The notes under the pieces were generated by a model. That model did not search any database. It had not been told where the DNA came from and worked only from the letters and a program-made list of their open reading frames with translations. DNA of 64,000 nt, from contig CM033108.1 of assembly GCA_019321725.1 (NCBI GenBank), forward strand, positions 6,032,060 to 6,096,059, written 5' to 3'. This DNA is from Paulownia fortunei (lineage: Eukaryota > Streptophyta > Magnoliopsida > Lamiales > Paulowniaceae). Position numbers and translations under genes: made by a program. The first letter of the stretch is position 1. Each line of letters starts with the position of its first letter. Below are positions 1 through 13,255 of the stretch, piece by piece.

Positions 1-157
1 AATCATTGTTTTTAAACGTAATAACGTAAAATATAAAATTTATATTTATTCAACTTTAAAAAAAACTTTGTGCTAAATCAAACTAAATGTATAAATATTA
101 ACAAATCAAACTTAAATAAAATTTCCAATCCTGACATCTAAATTTATCTTCTTTTAT

Positions 158-158
158 A

Positions 159-189
<31 letters not shown>

Positions 190-197
190 TATATAAT
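158..197. repeat. AT microsatellite
   Basis: A run of about a dozen AT dinucleotides, then imperfect TAT/ATA repeats. It is a simple-sequence repeat in AT-rich intergenic DNA with no coding signal around it. Confidence 0.9.
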
Positions 198-659
198 AGA
201 GGAGGAGGTGATCAATGCAACAATCCTTCTTATATATAATTGTAAGAGTTTGTAACTATTATTGAATATTCATATCATGAATAGCTACTACCCATCGCTA
301 GAACCCCATTAAAATGACAATTACAATATCAATATATTTACACAATATTACTATAAACTTATTGAACAGATAACCACTTCATATGAAATTTTGAGCCAGT
401 TTAATTGCAATTTTGCATTTTTTATTTTAATTTGGTATTGTATAAAATATATGCACACATATGTATATAATTAATTTTAAATATATATTTAAAAAATATT
501 GTATATAATTAATATATATTATATATAATATTGAAGATCCTAAGTGATTTAACTGGCTGATATCATTATATATATATTAAAAAAAAAAAAAAACACAGAC
601 ACACACTCACTGGGCTGATATCAAATATATCTTGATTTAGCTGTGATTTATCTTTGAAG

Positions 660-1000
660 CCTATATTTAAGCCGGGACCACCCCAAGAGGTCCAATCAGA
701 CTTTTGGACCGTTACGTATCCTTAACGTTATTTCAGTTGATAAAAGGAAGGTTCAAAATATCGCGATATTTTGGACGAATTGATTGCTGATATATTCATT
801 CCCCCTTTTTGATCGCGAAGTGCGAGAAATTGTTTAATACGAGACAGTTTTACAGAGTTCAGTGCGAAGAGTGTTTGTGTCAGGTGGGGCCCATAGTTGA
901 GGTTACTGGTAGTGGCCACCTGTCTGATTAATGTTCTTTTGGATGTTTCTTTATGCACGCGCTAAGGTGGGCGCGTCAGAATACGTTTGAGAGAAGTAAA
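660..1000. other. GC-richer intergenic island with perfect 20-bp palindrome
   Basis: A block of clearly higher GC than the flanking AT-rich DNA. It contains a perfect 20-bp palindrome at 754-773 centred on TCGCGA, a GGGGCCC box near 886 and a GGGCGCG stretch near 968. On the minus strand a TATA-like TTAAATATA lies near 665-675. A 76-codon minus-strand open frame (728-958) spans the block but matches no family I recognise. It could be a promoter-like region or a fragment of an unidentified transposon. No gene is visible on either side, so I assign no function. Confidence 0.35.
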
Positions 1001-3540
1001 AGCACAAGTTGTTGTAGCTTACTAAAAAATCTATTTTTTACTCATAATGGTATAAAGATATGAATATGATTTGATATTGCATTACTAAAATATAAGATGT
1101 GACACATGATTATATATTGCCTACCAATTTAATCAATATCCAATAAGCATAGGTGTGGTTTGTTGTTTATAAGTAAACTGTCAATCCATTTTTTTCAATA
1201 TATATATTTTTTAAATAAAATCATTAAGCCGATCAAAATAAAAAATACATCTTGGGTTGATATTTGTCATCCCGTACATCATGACATCATTTGTCGGTCT
1301 ATAACTTATAAACCACAATCCCACATACAACGTAAGGGGTCAACCCTCTCTTTCAAAAAACGTATTTTTTAAATTTTATAAGCTTGTAACTTATAAGCAA
1401 ATAACCAACTTTTCTTTCTCAACAAGCCAAAACAATATATTTACCTAAAAATAAGTAATTTCATTTATATTAAAAAATATGAAAATTTAGATAATTTGTG
1501 AAAAAAGAAATCATGTTATGATAAGAAGAGAAATAAATAATTGTTTAAATATATAGTAAATTTATTGTTATTATTTTTTATATAAATTTAAACAAACGTA
1601 AAAATGATAATTTTTTTCCTAATCAAAATCATGATACTAACATGTCATGCTTTTCCATCACATAATTTGTGTTTTATTAGCGTTGAACACTTATAATATA
1701 TATTTCAGAATTGTTGGAGTTCTGTATCTATTCTTTTATTTGTTAATAAATATTTATGCCTGAATATATTTTAAAATATCAAATACATATTCGAGGGTAC
1801 ACATCAATATCATATTATGTCATGTACAAATATTCAACACCAGTACAAATGCACAATTCCTTTCATAGAAGATAATCATGTTTATTAATGTGATGGGACC
1901 CACATAAAAAAAAAACAAAAAAAAAACCTTACATTAAAACTTGTAGGGAATATAAATCACACAATTGGTGGGGGAGTTAGACACAAGCAAAGGATTGTTT
2001 TGAATTAATGATTCCTTTTCCTAAGAGCGCGTGTGATGTACCGCGACGAGGGGTCTGGAGTTGTGCTGGGGATGTGACAACATTTTCAACAAAAATAGAT
2101 ATCGGATGGTGAAATAAAAATGTGGCAGATGAATGATAAGTGACATTTGTAAATGACATTTGAGTTTAATCGTGTTTTAATTAGTGTAATACTCGTGCGT
2201 GAAATATGGGGAAATTTATGATGATTAGTTATTATTTAAGTAGATTTACGATAATTTTATAAAGTGAGAACGATGATATCATTTTATTTATTTTTAATAT
2301 TATTTTTTTGAATGTTTATAGACTTTTTAATAAAAAATAAAAAAATTAAATATTTTTACTTTTTTACCCTTAAAAATAGCAGTTAAAAGTTAGCTTAATG
2401 TTCCCAGAAAAAAAAAAAAAAAAAACATGAGACTGTGCAATATGAATCAAATTTAGATGTATAAAACTATATTAGTTAAAACTCGTATAGTAAACGTACA
2501 TACGAATAATTAAAAAATATGAAATATCGAGTAATACTCTATAATTTTGAGATGAAACGTTTATTATATGTATTATACTAGCTAAAATAATACTTGACGA
2601 ATAATATTTTATTTCAATAAATATTTATAATATTTCATTTAAAAGTTATTTATAAGTATTATTGGAATATTATATAAATTAAAAATAAAATTTCTGATAA
2701 TTTATGAATGTAATAATAATTATTAAATAGTTATATAAGTTATGTCATAATTATAAATTAAATGACATAAAAACACTTACAAAATAATTTTTGCATAATT
2801 TAAAAATAAATACAAACACAACTCATATAAAAATATAAATCAAAATAAATCGTGTTTTTGCATCTAAATAATTTTTTTATATTAGTATTTTACCCATGCG
2901 TCTATGGATTTCTATATTAACCAATTTTTGAATTTTTGTCATTTTTAATAACAAATCATAATATACTATAAGTATTAAATGTAGAATTTTTCCCATCCCT
3001 TATTTAACTAGCTAGGTTATAAAGTATGAAATTGCTGAATATTCAGTGAATATATATTTTCTTGTCTCCTATTTAATACAATAATTTCTAATTATTTCAA
3101 CATAAGATTTGTTACCGTTATTATTATTATTTTTTTTTTCAAAAAAACACCATAACCTTTGCCTTTTGATTTGTTACCACAAGACTTAATTAATATGTTT
3201 TTCTTTAGTCTCTTTCTGTTATTCTGTCTATCTTAAATTGAGTGTTACTATTTCTTTTTTATTAATTCTTACGAATAATTTCATATTTTTTTTAAATGAT
3301 AAATTTTCATTTCAAAAGTGTACTCTCACTTACAATAATTTTGCGAGGACAAATACCGAAAGAAAGATATACTCAACCTTGTTACATTTTCAACTCTCAT
3401 ATAAAATTATTACATTAAGAAGAAAATAAATATATGGAGATGAAATTACCATAAATGACGAGTTACAACTTTAAATATTTTTGTTGGATTGGTATAATCT
3501 TTTTTTCACAATTAACAATTAATTTTAATATATTTTGTAA
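1001..3540. other. AT-rich intergenic DNA, nothing recognised
   Basis: Long A/T runs, poly-A tracts (for example near 1907-1926 and 2407-2425) and short chance open frames. No protein domain, RNA gene or clear repeat boundary was found by reading either strand. Confidence 0.6.
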
Positions 3541-3544
3541 CAAA

Positions 3545-3860
3545 ACACGTAGAGATGTAAACGAATCGAGTCAAGTCATTACTATTTAAGTTTGTTTCGA
3601 TTTATATAGAGTTTAAAAAAAGTTATATTTAAATTTAATTTGACTGTTAATTGAGTTTAATACGAGTCGAGTTCAAATAGCTTAATATTTTTACATATAT
3701 TTTTTTTTATTTTTTTATTAATTAAGTCAAGTTCAAACTGAGTTTCAAATGTTATCGAACGAAAAATATGTTCAGGTCTAATTTGTTAAGTTAACGAACC
3801 AAACTCAAATAAGATTTTAATAGTCAATTTCGAGTCGAGTATCAAATAATTTATTTTATT
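3545..3860. repeat. Dispersed repeat with recurring CGAGTCRAGT motifs
   Basis: The segment opens with GAGATGTAAACGAATCGAGT and has several degenerate copies of the word GAGTC(G/A)AGTTC on both halves, ending near TTTCGAGTCGAGTATC. Plant genomes carry abundant short non-autonomous repeats of this look. Precise ends and target duplications are not visible, so the element class is left open. Confidence 0.4.
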
Positions 3861-6800
3861 TTTCAGCCTTAAATTGCTTATAATTTTATAAAACTAAAAT
3901 GATAATGTCTAAATAAAATAAAAAAATTTTAAGATGGTTGTACAAGAATTACACATGATAATATAAGTCAATATCATTTAATAAGGTTATAAACCCTGTG
4001 ATAAATCAATTATGGAGATGATGAAAGTATTTCCTTTATCTATTGAAAATAGTGAAGAAAGTGAATGTTTTGTGTATTAATAAACAAAAATGCATCTAAA
4101 ACATTTGACTATTAGCCTATACGATTAAAACTTCTTCAGTCCAGAATATGAACCTACTTAAATTCTAAATAACTCAAGAAAATAAGAAATTGTACATTTT
4201 TTAAATAAAATATTAAAATTAAATGATTAAAAGTTCTATCACATGGAAATTTTTGGTTAGAAGTTTTGTTTGTTGAATTCCAAGAACAGCATTGGAGAAA
4301 ATCTGAGTTATTTTTTGCCTAATCTATTTTAATTGAATAAGATTGTATGAAAATCAAATCATACATACTCGAGTTTCACTTAACTTAAATTTTCCTATAT
4401 TAAGGGAGTTATTTGGAAATACAAATAACCATCCTCCACATACATAGTTGGCCTCATCTAAATTTATTTTATATTAAAAGTGACTATGCATGGCCATAAT
4501 TAATTAAAAAAATTGATAATTAATTTTTTATTTAATTATTTAAAAAATGTATAACAATAATAATTTAAAAAATTACATGAGAAATGAATAAACTAAAATA
4601 AGCATTGAAAAGAGAAAGAGAAAGATGTTTGTAAGAGAAATATGTACGAATTGGAATGAGAAGGAAAAAAGGAAATTTGTGTGAGAGAAATCTATAATAT
4701 TTAAAAAACTGAAGAGGGACAAATGTAGATTTGTCATTTTTTTGTCTCTCACTTAAATTATCTATAAAAACCTGCCAAGTGTCAAGGTAAAGTAATTTAT
4801 ATTCTACATTTTTTTTTTTGGCTTCTTTCACTTCTTTTCTTCTATAACATCCAAAGTTTTCTCCCTTTTCTATTTCTCGCTTTTTTATTTATTTTTTATT
4901 GGGAATGATGGCCAACCAGCCCTTAACTCCATATAAATTTTAAATTAGTATAAATTTTATATAAAAAATTATTAAATTTTAATTTTTTTCTATTTTAAAA
5001 TATTAAAAATACTTCTTTAGTTTTTCATAAAAAACTAAATCTCACCCTAGCCTTTATTTTTTGACTTCGTCCTTGGTTATGTGCCCTCTTTGGCATTTCT
5101 TGTCTCTTCTCTTGCCTTTTATTCAATTAATTTCTATGCAAAAATCTTATCATTCTGAACCAAACTCGTCCTACTAAAGTGGGAATTAGAGAAAGAAAGA
5201 GAAAACTTAAAAAATAAACTACTTCTACATAGTTTTTTTTTGCTACACCAAACCAAAAATACCATTTTGGCACAATTAAAATTAACAAATAAGAATAATA
5301 TATACACATAAAGTTATTAATTTTTTTTGAAAAAAAATATTTGTGTTGTAATCAACTGGAACATTCATTTCACATTGAGATGGAGAAGCCAAAAAATAGA
5401 ATAAGATGTTGGCATCCATCCCCTTGGTTTGCCCAAATATTTTAGTAAAGCCAAAATCGTAGACATGAGCAATTTTAAAAAAATAAAATAAAAAATTGAA
5501 GTATTTTTGTGTGGCACATTGGATCAAACCTACCTTAGCTTACCTAACCCACGTGAGGGTATTTCTAATTTGCTAAATTAATTGACTCATTTTATCCAAG
5601 ATGAGTCATTACCTCGTAGGACTCAAAAAGTTTTGGTTGCCCTAAACATGATTTCCAATTTCCCTTTTCTTTCTTTTTAAATCTTATGATTATGTTGCAA
5701 AACACAATAAACTCAACTTTTTCCATTGAAGAAGAAGACTAAGTTTTTGTATTTTATTTTCTTTCCACAAGAAAATTGGAAAAGTTTGTTATATAGTTTA
5801 TGTAAAATAAAAATACTGTATCGATCATGTTATTCATTGATCATATTATCTGTAATTGTACTATTTTTATTCATCTTGCAATAGTTGGAGTGGGAAACTC
5901 GAACTCTTATCTACGTTTTAATATATATTTTTTTCGAATAATTTTATGTTTTGTTACTATTCTTATGTGTGTTGATATATAACACAGAAGAAAAAAGTTG
6001 AAGAAAACTCATTACATGCATTTTCCATATAATAAGTGGCAAGTTATTAGATGGTAAAGTACTTCATAGAAAACAAAATACTAATTTTGATACTTGGCTT
6101 GAAGGGTTTATGAATTATGACGTGGAAACAGGACATGTCTTGCCATTTTTACCCGAACTGCACGTGACTAGACTTGAATCCAACTATTGATATAGAATTA
6201 GGACACGTCCAGATTTTAACACACGCCATTCACGAGATCGACACACATGATAAAACCTTGTAAATACTCTCCCAACAATCTTCACATTCTTAATCTTGGA
6301 TTGTTAAAGTATTGATAAACTGAATCAGTAATTTTATATCCAGGAAAGTCAAATTCTTTGAATATAAAATAATCTGATCAATTATCTTATGAGAGGGGCA
6401 TTACTTCAACAGGTCAACAATCATGCTTGCTTGGGATTATTTCATCCATTTCTTTGAAGTAGCGTTCCTCATCCCAAAGGACCCAAACCTTCTCAAAGTC
6501 TTTCTTTTGACTTGCTGACTGAAAATTCTACTTTGATTATTCCCAAATATAGCAGTAAAAGTAAGACTTGCAGTTGGGATCTACTCATCAAAGAAAAATA
6601 CAGGAATAAGTGAAATTATTATTAATTTTTAACAAAAAGGATAAGTTAACATTATTCATCTCATTAACATATCATACCAAAAGTTAATTAATTACCATAA
6701 ATAATTTTCTAACAAGTCAATTCTCATTTAATGTAAACAAACTATTATAGACAATATACTAACACGCATGCATTTTCTGGGACTTGAACCAAAATCCTCT

Positions 6801-7720
6801 AGAATTTTGGTATCTAATTTGATTAAGTGAAACTTACTCCCTGCAAAACTCGAAATTGTCAAATAGCCCCCTATGAAAAATAGAAGAGCACATTTCCCCC
6901 TCATAAACCAAGTATTTTCATTGATATTTGGATATTCACAATCAAATTTGGATTGAATCTTAAATTTTTCACAAAATTAAAATAATCCTAACGAGATCGA
7001 ATTTGAATCAAAATTGAAATAAAGATCTAACCCATTGACAACCCTGCTGTTTCTATTAAGCTGGCTCAATCATCTTTGTCATCGACATAAAGGGCAATGT
7101 TTGTTAAAAGCTAAATTATGCATCTAGTTGTTGTTTTGACATACAATCCTCGTTTTTTCTAACATATAACATGTCTCAAACAAGCTTCAAGTTCTTGCAA
7201 GATTAACTTATTGTAGAGGTGATATATTGCTAAATCTTTCCATTTTTGGCAATTTTCACCTTAACATACTGGTTCCTAGTGGACAAAAGACCAATCTCAT
7301 GTCAATTCTTTGGAAAGGATTGACAAAAAAATTGTCTGCAACATTTAAGACCAAATTCAGAATACTGTTTTATCTAAAGAAGCTCAAAGTTTGGCCCTTT
7401 GTACAGAAACCAAGGTGATAAGCTTCACAATGCATGAAGAGTTGCATCTATGGTAGAAGTGAAAAAGAAGGTACGTAATACTAAATATGCCTCCAAGAAA
7501 CTTGCTTTATTTGGTTGTGTTGGATTGATAAGCTTGCAGATTTTTCTTTTTTCTTTTTAAAAGAAGAATAAATCATCATCTTTCTCTCTTCGTTATCTCA
7601 AAAAATAAAACAGTACAGAATACCACCCGTAAAAAAGACAGACTAATTGATAATTGATTTGGCAAGCTAATTGAATGTTCGAGGCAATGAGGTTGTCCTC
7701 TTTATATGAGGAACGATTCC
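3861..7720. other. Intergenic DNA, no recognisable gene
   Basis: AT-rich sequence with only short open frames of biased composition (runs of F, K, N and L). The part from about 7020 to 7430 is somewhat less AT-rich and may be old transposon or gene debris, but no domain could be recognised in any frame. Confidence 0.5.
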
Positions 7721-7771
7721 ATCATCTACTTCTACTCATTTGGTAAAGTAATCAATTGCCACTAAAAATAC
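7721..7771 (-). mobile_element. Relic of a Ty3/gypsy integrase core
   Basis: Read on the minus strand from 7771, the translation is VFLVAIDYFTK, a stop, then VEVDD. This is the strongly conserved first-aspartate motif of Ty3/gypsy integrase (FxLVAIDYFTKWVE), with the tryptophan codon TGG changed to the stop TGA. Flanking sequence shows no other retrotransposon domain, so this is a small, decayed remnant. It is separate from the element at 34.2-39.7 kb, whose integrase lies elsewhere. Confidence 0.5.
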
Positions 7772-8648
7772 TAGCTAATTTCCTACCTCTTATTTGTTAT
7801 TATGATTGCATTATTGACAATTGGGGCTTTAGGGATTGTGGGTTAGTATTTTAGATTCCTCAAATCTTTAAGAAATGTGTGCAATTTGCAGACTAGTGAC
7901 AAAACATTTTTTTCACCATCATTATTCAATGCCCAAATTTCTAAAGTTTCGAGTATGGGGACATGCAACACTACAAGAGTGATGAAAACTGAGGTATCCC
8001 AAATTATATTTTCTTATATTTAAATCAATTACTGATATTTGGAAACTCTAATCTTCGGAGTGCTATAAATCAATGAATTTATTTCTTGTAAAGGAAATGA
8101 AATTTATAGATTTGTTGTTCTACAACTAAAACATAATCGAAAAGAAAATAGTAAATTAATATTTGAAATTGCTTAAAATTTCCTTTGCTATAGTTGGACC
8201 TCAAACAATATACTCCATCATGCTCTCAGTTTAAAAAGTTGCATTATTTAAATCTAAAAAAACTCAACTTAGTTCGCTGATTTATTTACTTAGCTATAAG
8301 CAATTACTATTATAAAGCTACAAATTAATATTAGGAACAATTTATTGGTAATACATTATTGTGAAGTCTCATGCAACTAATAAAAGAACATGGTTTTAGA
8401 GATACTCAAGGCAGCTTAATATGTTTGGCAGAAGAACAAATGAATGCAAACAACAATTACAATCAAATTTTACTTCAACACAAGGGGAAATTTTAGTCCA
8501 AATTGGATTTGTCTAAATCTAAACCAATCACATGATAAGTAAATCACACTTATTATTGCAATCACACACACCGTGTGATTGGTGCAAACCCAATATGAAC
8601 AAGAATTTAGCCATAAGGAGTTATTAATATACAAATTGTTACAAATCT

Positions 8649-11600
8649 CTACCTCTTTTGAAAGTTCAACTTCCCAATTGAATGTGCAAAAAAAGAAGCA
8701 AAAGACAATAGGGTGCATACTCAAAACCACAGCAACAAAAGTTAGCATATTGCGGTGATATCCAAAATAATCACTCAAAAGGCTGATACTTTCTTGGTTT
8801 TCTCCAAACACCACAATTTCCTTTTCTACATCTCCAAATTGTGAAGTGAGCATGGCATTTAGTGACCAAGAATTGAGCACCAGATAGTAAAACCAGACCC
8901 ACCACTTTGGAATTTTCTGCAAAATCAAGAACACACTTTGTCAGTATCTTTTAAAAGTAATCTAGTTGATCTATCTTTCTGTGGAGATAACCGAGTAAGA
9001 AAGATGCTATCTTTCTGTGATCAGAAAACTAAGATGATCTTAAAGTCTTTTTAGCTGTCATGCATGTTGTTTTGCAAACAACATTCCTCTTCAAGAATGA
9101 AGCTAATTAATAAGAAAAAATACTAATTTTGAGTCCATAGGTTGTTACTTCATTCAAATATATGTGAAAATACGCATTTAACACTATTGGCGATGTTTAA
9201 TAACAACAATGAACAGAGCAGAAATGCTTGTAAGGAAAGAAATACTTACTGGGAGAGGAATCAGGAATCCAGAAAACAGATTCAACAGTGTATAGAAGGT
9301 TCTGTGAAACGGCAGCAACTAGAAAGCTAGGTGTTATTGCAATCAACATCATTCTGAGATAAGTGAAGTGTAGCAGTGTACAGAACATGGTATAGAAATA
9401 CCAAAAGACCTTATATGCTGACCAAGAATATCCGATCATTGGATACATGATGACTGTGAACGCAATTGCTTGGGCTAAGAGATATGGGATCTGGATTATG
9501 ACCTACAGAATCAAGAGATACACTCTTGAGCTGCTAGAATTCATTAAGCTACAGAACTATGAGTGTGTTCATAAGTCGTTTCAGTTAAGTGATGAACACT
9601 TCAACTTAAGCTACCAAGAGAGATTCATCTGTACCTGTTGACCACATCAGGTCAAGAAGGTTACAAGTTTTAAACTGGAAATAGTATAAACAATTGCAAA
9701 AATGTTGATGGCTAGTGGTAGGTTGCTTTAAAGACAGTCATTGTTATATAAGCAGCCTGACTCATGAATTGTCTATAACTTCATAAGTTGTGAAGAAGAA
9801 GTTGCATTTTGGATGAAAGATGAAACTGCACAAATAAAGTGCACTTGGCATACCTGTGCAGCTGAATAAGCCCATAAAGCATACATTTCAGCAAATCTTT
9901 CTCTGTAGAAAACAGTTCAATCTATGCTGACATACAACAGAATTGACGAGGCATTCTTTGTGCCATAGAAGAGCGCTGAGCTATACATTTAACCAGGCTG
10001 AGAGAACAGACTTTGCTTATTATGTCAATTAAAACAGAAGATGAAAGCAGCAAAACAATGTTAGACAGCTAAAGAAAATGTGTGAATAACTAGACAAATA
10101 TATGTATGTATGTTCAGACTTTAGGAATCAAGTTAAAAGTTAAAGAGGATGGATAATTTCCTGTGAGAGCAATGCAGATTCGTGTCTATCAAAGGAAACT
10201 GATTCGGGAAAAAGCTAACTGAACAAAGCAAGGCCTATGAACTCGACTACTTTTATAAATTATTGTGGCAGTATCCTTTACGTGGAATAGATGAACTACT
10301 TCGACATTAATGTTATAGGAGAAATTATTTTTTCTTGATTAACTGTTAAATTTATGCATACTGTAATTCTGGATTCTCTTAAAGAATTTTTATTTGAAGG
10401 GACTAACTTCTAGCCTAATATTTGATATTACCTCCTCTCAAGTAGGAGCTAGACTGATAGATGAAGTTCAAAGTAAAAGAAAAAAATATCATGTTATCAA
10501 GCTTTGTCCAAGATAATTTGCTTACATTTTCTTTACGTGACCCCAGAACAGGAAGCCGTACAGAAAATGTCGATCTTTTGCACCAGTGATCGCATCAAGT
10601 TGTATGAAGGGCTTCTCCAGTAAGACCAGTGCTGCTTCCTGAGGTAGGTTTTGAATTGAACCCAGCCATTTTGTGAGTAGCAGGTAGGGAAATGCAGATC
10701 TTTTGAACAAGAAAGCGGTATATTCAGCTTTCTCACCAGCTCTTTGTTACTCCTTCGAGTAATATGACAAAATGAATCACAGTAATAAAATGAGCTGGTA
10801 TCAGATACGGCAACTAAACCACAATATCAGAGTACACTTCAATTTGATTTATCCAGGGCCATTCTTTATCCAGAGCCTTCAGATGTATTATGCTGACATA
10901 AAGAATAAGAGTTCTTTGAAGCTGATACAAACTGCCCTCATAAATTGGAAGTTGAGCTACAGCACAATTAAGTGAACAGATACATACACTTTGAGAAAGA
11001 AAATATGAAGAGTAAAAATATTGTCGTACAACAAAAGTCTTAAGAAAAATGTAATTATTTCCATTTTAAATTCCCAAGAAAGCACAAGAAGCGCATCTAG
11101 TACGAATACCAAACCTGTCTAGTACTATGACCGTATGATCTCTCTCAATACCCTATACATATTGCAGTAAATTACAGACTTTTAATTTTTCGAGTAAATT
11201 TGGGTTTCTATAATAAAATCTATCATGAAATGAACCAGATAAGTAGAACACAAATTAAAAAGCTCTACCATTGCTTGTTTTCTTTAAGATACTGTACGGC
11301 GTACGCATCAGTTGTCACAGATAATGTTATGCTCATAACTAACTTCATCAAAGCAACATGAAAAAGGAGTTGGCCCATTGGACTCACTCATGGAAAGCAG
11401 AATTCTTATAAATCTGGGCAAGGTCTATATGCCAAGTTCAGCTTCTGAGGAAGGGAAGTGACCTCCAACATCCATGTAGCAGGATTGTAGTTATCTCTGA
11501 GTCTTGGCACACTAGAAATGTCCCATTACAAAGTTAAAAAAGGTAAAGATAAATAAGCTTCATTTGTTAAAAAAGAAAAAAGAAAAAACATCCTTCAACT

Positions 11601-12640
11601 AAGTGAAGCAGGGAAAAAAGACTTGTCCGATAGACGTTTTGTTGCAAGGGAAGACTCACCTCAAATTATTCTATTGCTTTAGAGGAGTGCTGACCTAAAA
11701 GGCCCACAATACCCCCAGCTTTCAGGATTACTAACTGTTGTTACAAAGGATACATGAATCAAATATTGTAGGAGATAATCTATTAGTCACCACAATACAT
11801 AATTTTTACAGTGAGGAGTTATTTTCTTGGAGCTAACAGTTTGTGCTATCTGATGGTATGTACTGGACTTGTTTGATCACCCTGAAACTTATAACTTTTC
11901 CCACTGAAATCAGATGAAGAAATATGTGTAAAAGATTCTGTTTATGCCTGATGACTTGTAGTGAATGTAGGGCTTAAAATATGTTTCATATCCAATGCCC
12001 AATTGAAAAATAAAGATTGAAGGCAAACATAAATGGTAAAAGCTCTCTTAGTTTATCCTTAACGAGCCAAGACGATTTACAAAGCAATTCATAGTCCATT
12101 ACCTCATCAAATGCTTCAAATATGTCAGTACTAGGTTGGTGAATGGTGCAAACAATTGCTCTCCCAGTATTTGCCGCATTATTTAACAATTGCAACCACT
12201 CTGGCATCCAGCCCAGTTGTAGGCTCATCCATAAAGATAATCGAGGGTTCGGCAACAAGCTCCACGGCTATTATTAGCCGCTTCCGTTGCTCAACTCATC
12301 AACACCAGGCAAGCCCACTAATGCATCTTTCATTCCATCAAGCTCAATGGTTTCAAGGACTTGTTTCACAAACTCCTATGAGAGTGCCGTAGATAATCAA
12401 ATTATCCTAATGGAGAATCTGCGTAAAAGTAGACAGAACACTGAACATTGAGCATATGGTGTCATACATATTTATTGTCTTTGTATATGGGGATGCAGAC
12501 GCAGCCAAGCAGATGAAAAAATAAGGAGAATGTATGTCAGTTTGTTCAGTAACCTGAAATCCTTGGGAATGTACTTTGAATTTTAGGATAGAGATACCCT
12601 CCAATTTCCATTTACTCCCTCCCCAGTCATAAAACAGATA
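8649..12640 (-). pseudogene. PDR-type (full-size ABCG) ABC transporter pseudogene, 3' half
   Basis: Minus-strand fragments match, in order, the second half of a plant pleiotropic-drug-resistance ABC transporter. From the 5' side: EQTDIHSP region (about 12530-12560); [14 protein letters not shown] pre-signature stretch (12280-12370); Walker B and D-loop [12 protein letters not shown] and H-loop [16 protein letters not shown] (12105-12290, in two frames); NYNPATWMLEVTS (11440-11515); [16 protein letters not shown]2 entry (10510-10740); ALFYGTKNASSIL and TVFYRE (9850-9985); [21 protein letters not shown] (9262-9502); and the last exon IPKWWVW to the terminal KLNFQKR stop (8649-8920). Introns remain, so it is a decayed genomic copy and not a retrocopy. 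Breaks include frame changes in the Walker B exon, an in-frame stop just before TVFYRE, a shift within the NLFSGFLIP segment, and an extra base in a T-run just before the C-terminus. The first nucleotide-binding domain, TMD1 and the second Walker A are absent, so it is 5'-truncated. Family assignment is firm; the subgroup is not. Confidence 0.85.
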
Positions 12641-12923
12641 AAACAGATCGCAGAGGACACCCATAATCCAATTTAATATCCATGCGCGACCTAACAATTT
12701 TCTCCAAATTTTCCATTTCTACTTTTTCTTTTTTAACAAAATATTATTGGTGAGCCCCAAAAGAAACCTTTGAGGGCTTCCAAAAATTGACGGGCAAGCC
12801 CAGCAAAAGTAGAGCAGAGCTCACTCGCCATAATAATTGTGTGTTCGATGCGTGGGTGTTGGCACGACCTGCCATCTCTAAACGATCATTAGCAAGTCGC
12901 CTAAGCACCCCCGACAGGACGGG
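12641..12923. other. GC-richer segment upstream of the ABCG pseudogene, unassigned
   Basis: This stretch should contain the missing 5' half of the transporter if the pseudogene were full-length, but no Walker A or earlier domain is recognisable. From about 12760 to 12925 it is GC-richer, with recurring GGGC/GCCC words, which suggests an inserted repeat at the truncation point. No boundary could be fixed. Confidence 0.35.
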
Positions 12924-13089
12924 TTAAATTTTCAACGCATGCAGAGGAATTTTATATAATGGTCCCTTAGTTTCCTCTTTGTAATCAGTTCCCGATGTGG
13001 GAATAATTTCTTCACCCTGACCAAGTCGAACAAGTATTTTTGGTCTTTCTTTTGGACTCAAATAAGTTAAAAAAGAAATGATATAAAAA

Positions 13090-13255
13090 AAAGATTGAAT
13101 GTTTTGTTTTAATTTGGGTGTTTTAGGAAAATATTTGTGGAGAATAAGTTTTGATGTCATGTATTGGAAAATGTGATTATTAATAAAATATATTGAAAAA
13201 CATAATGTATATTTGATTTTATTTTTAGAGAAAAAAGAATTTATTTTTGGCAAAA
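13090..13255 (+). repeat. Dispersed repeat, copy A (related to 52605-52770)
   Basis: The segment reads with the same order of words as the one in PLD intron 12: GGTGTTTT, then ATTTGTGGAGAAT, TTTTGATGT, AAAATGTGAT, then a TGTATxTTTGxTTTT end. The two copies are diverged but clearly alignable by eye in the same orientation. This points to a non-autonomous repeat family. The second copy ends with CCAAACATAGCC, a terminus frequent in hAT-like MITEs. Confidence 0.5.

Noticed and set aside
10772..10975. Plus-strand 67-codon frame inside the ABCG pseudogene
   Set aside because: It is a shadow frame opposite transporter remnants and introns, with no domain of its own.
12924..13253. 109-codon minus-strand frame
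   Set aside because: It is antisense to the dispersed repeat at 13090-13255. The composition (F, I, K and N rich) is that of AT-rich repeat DNA.
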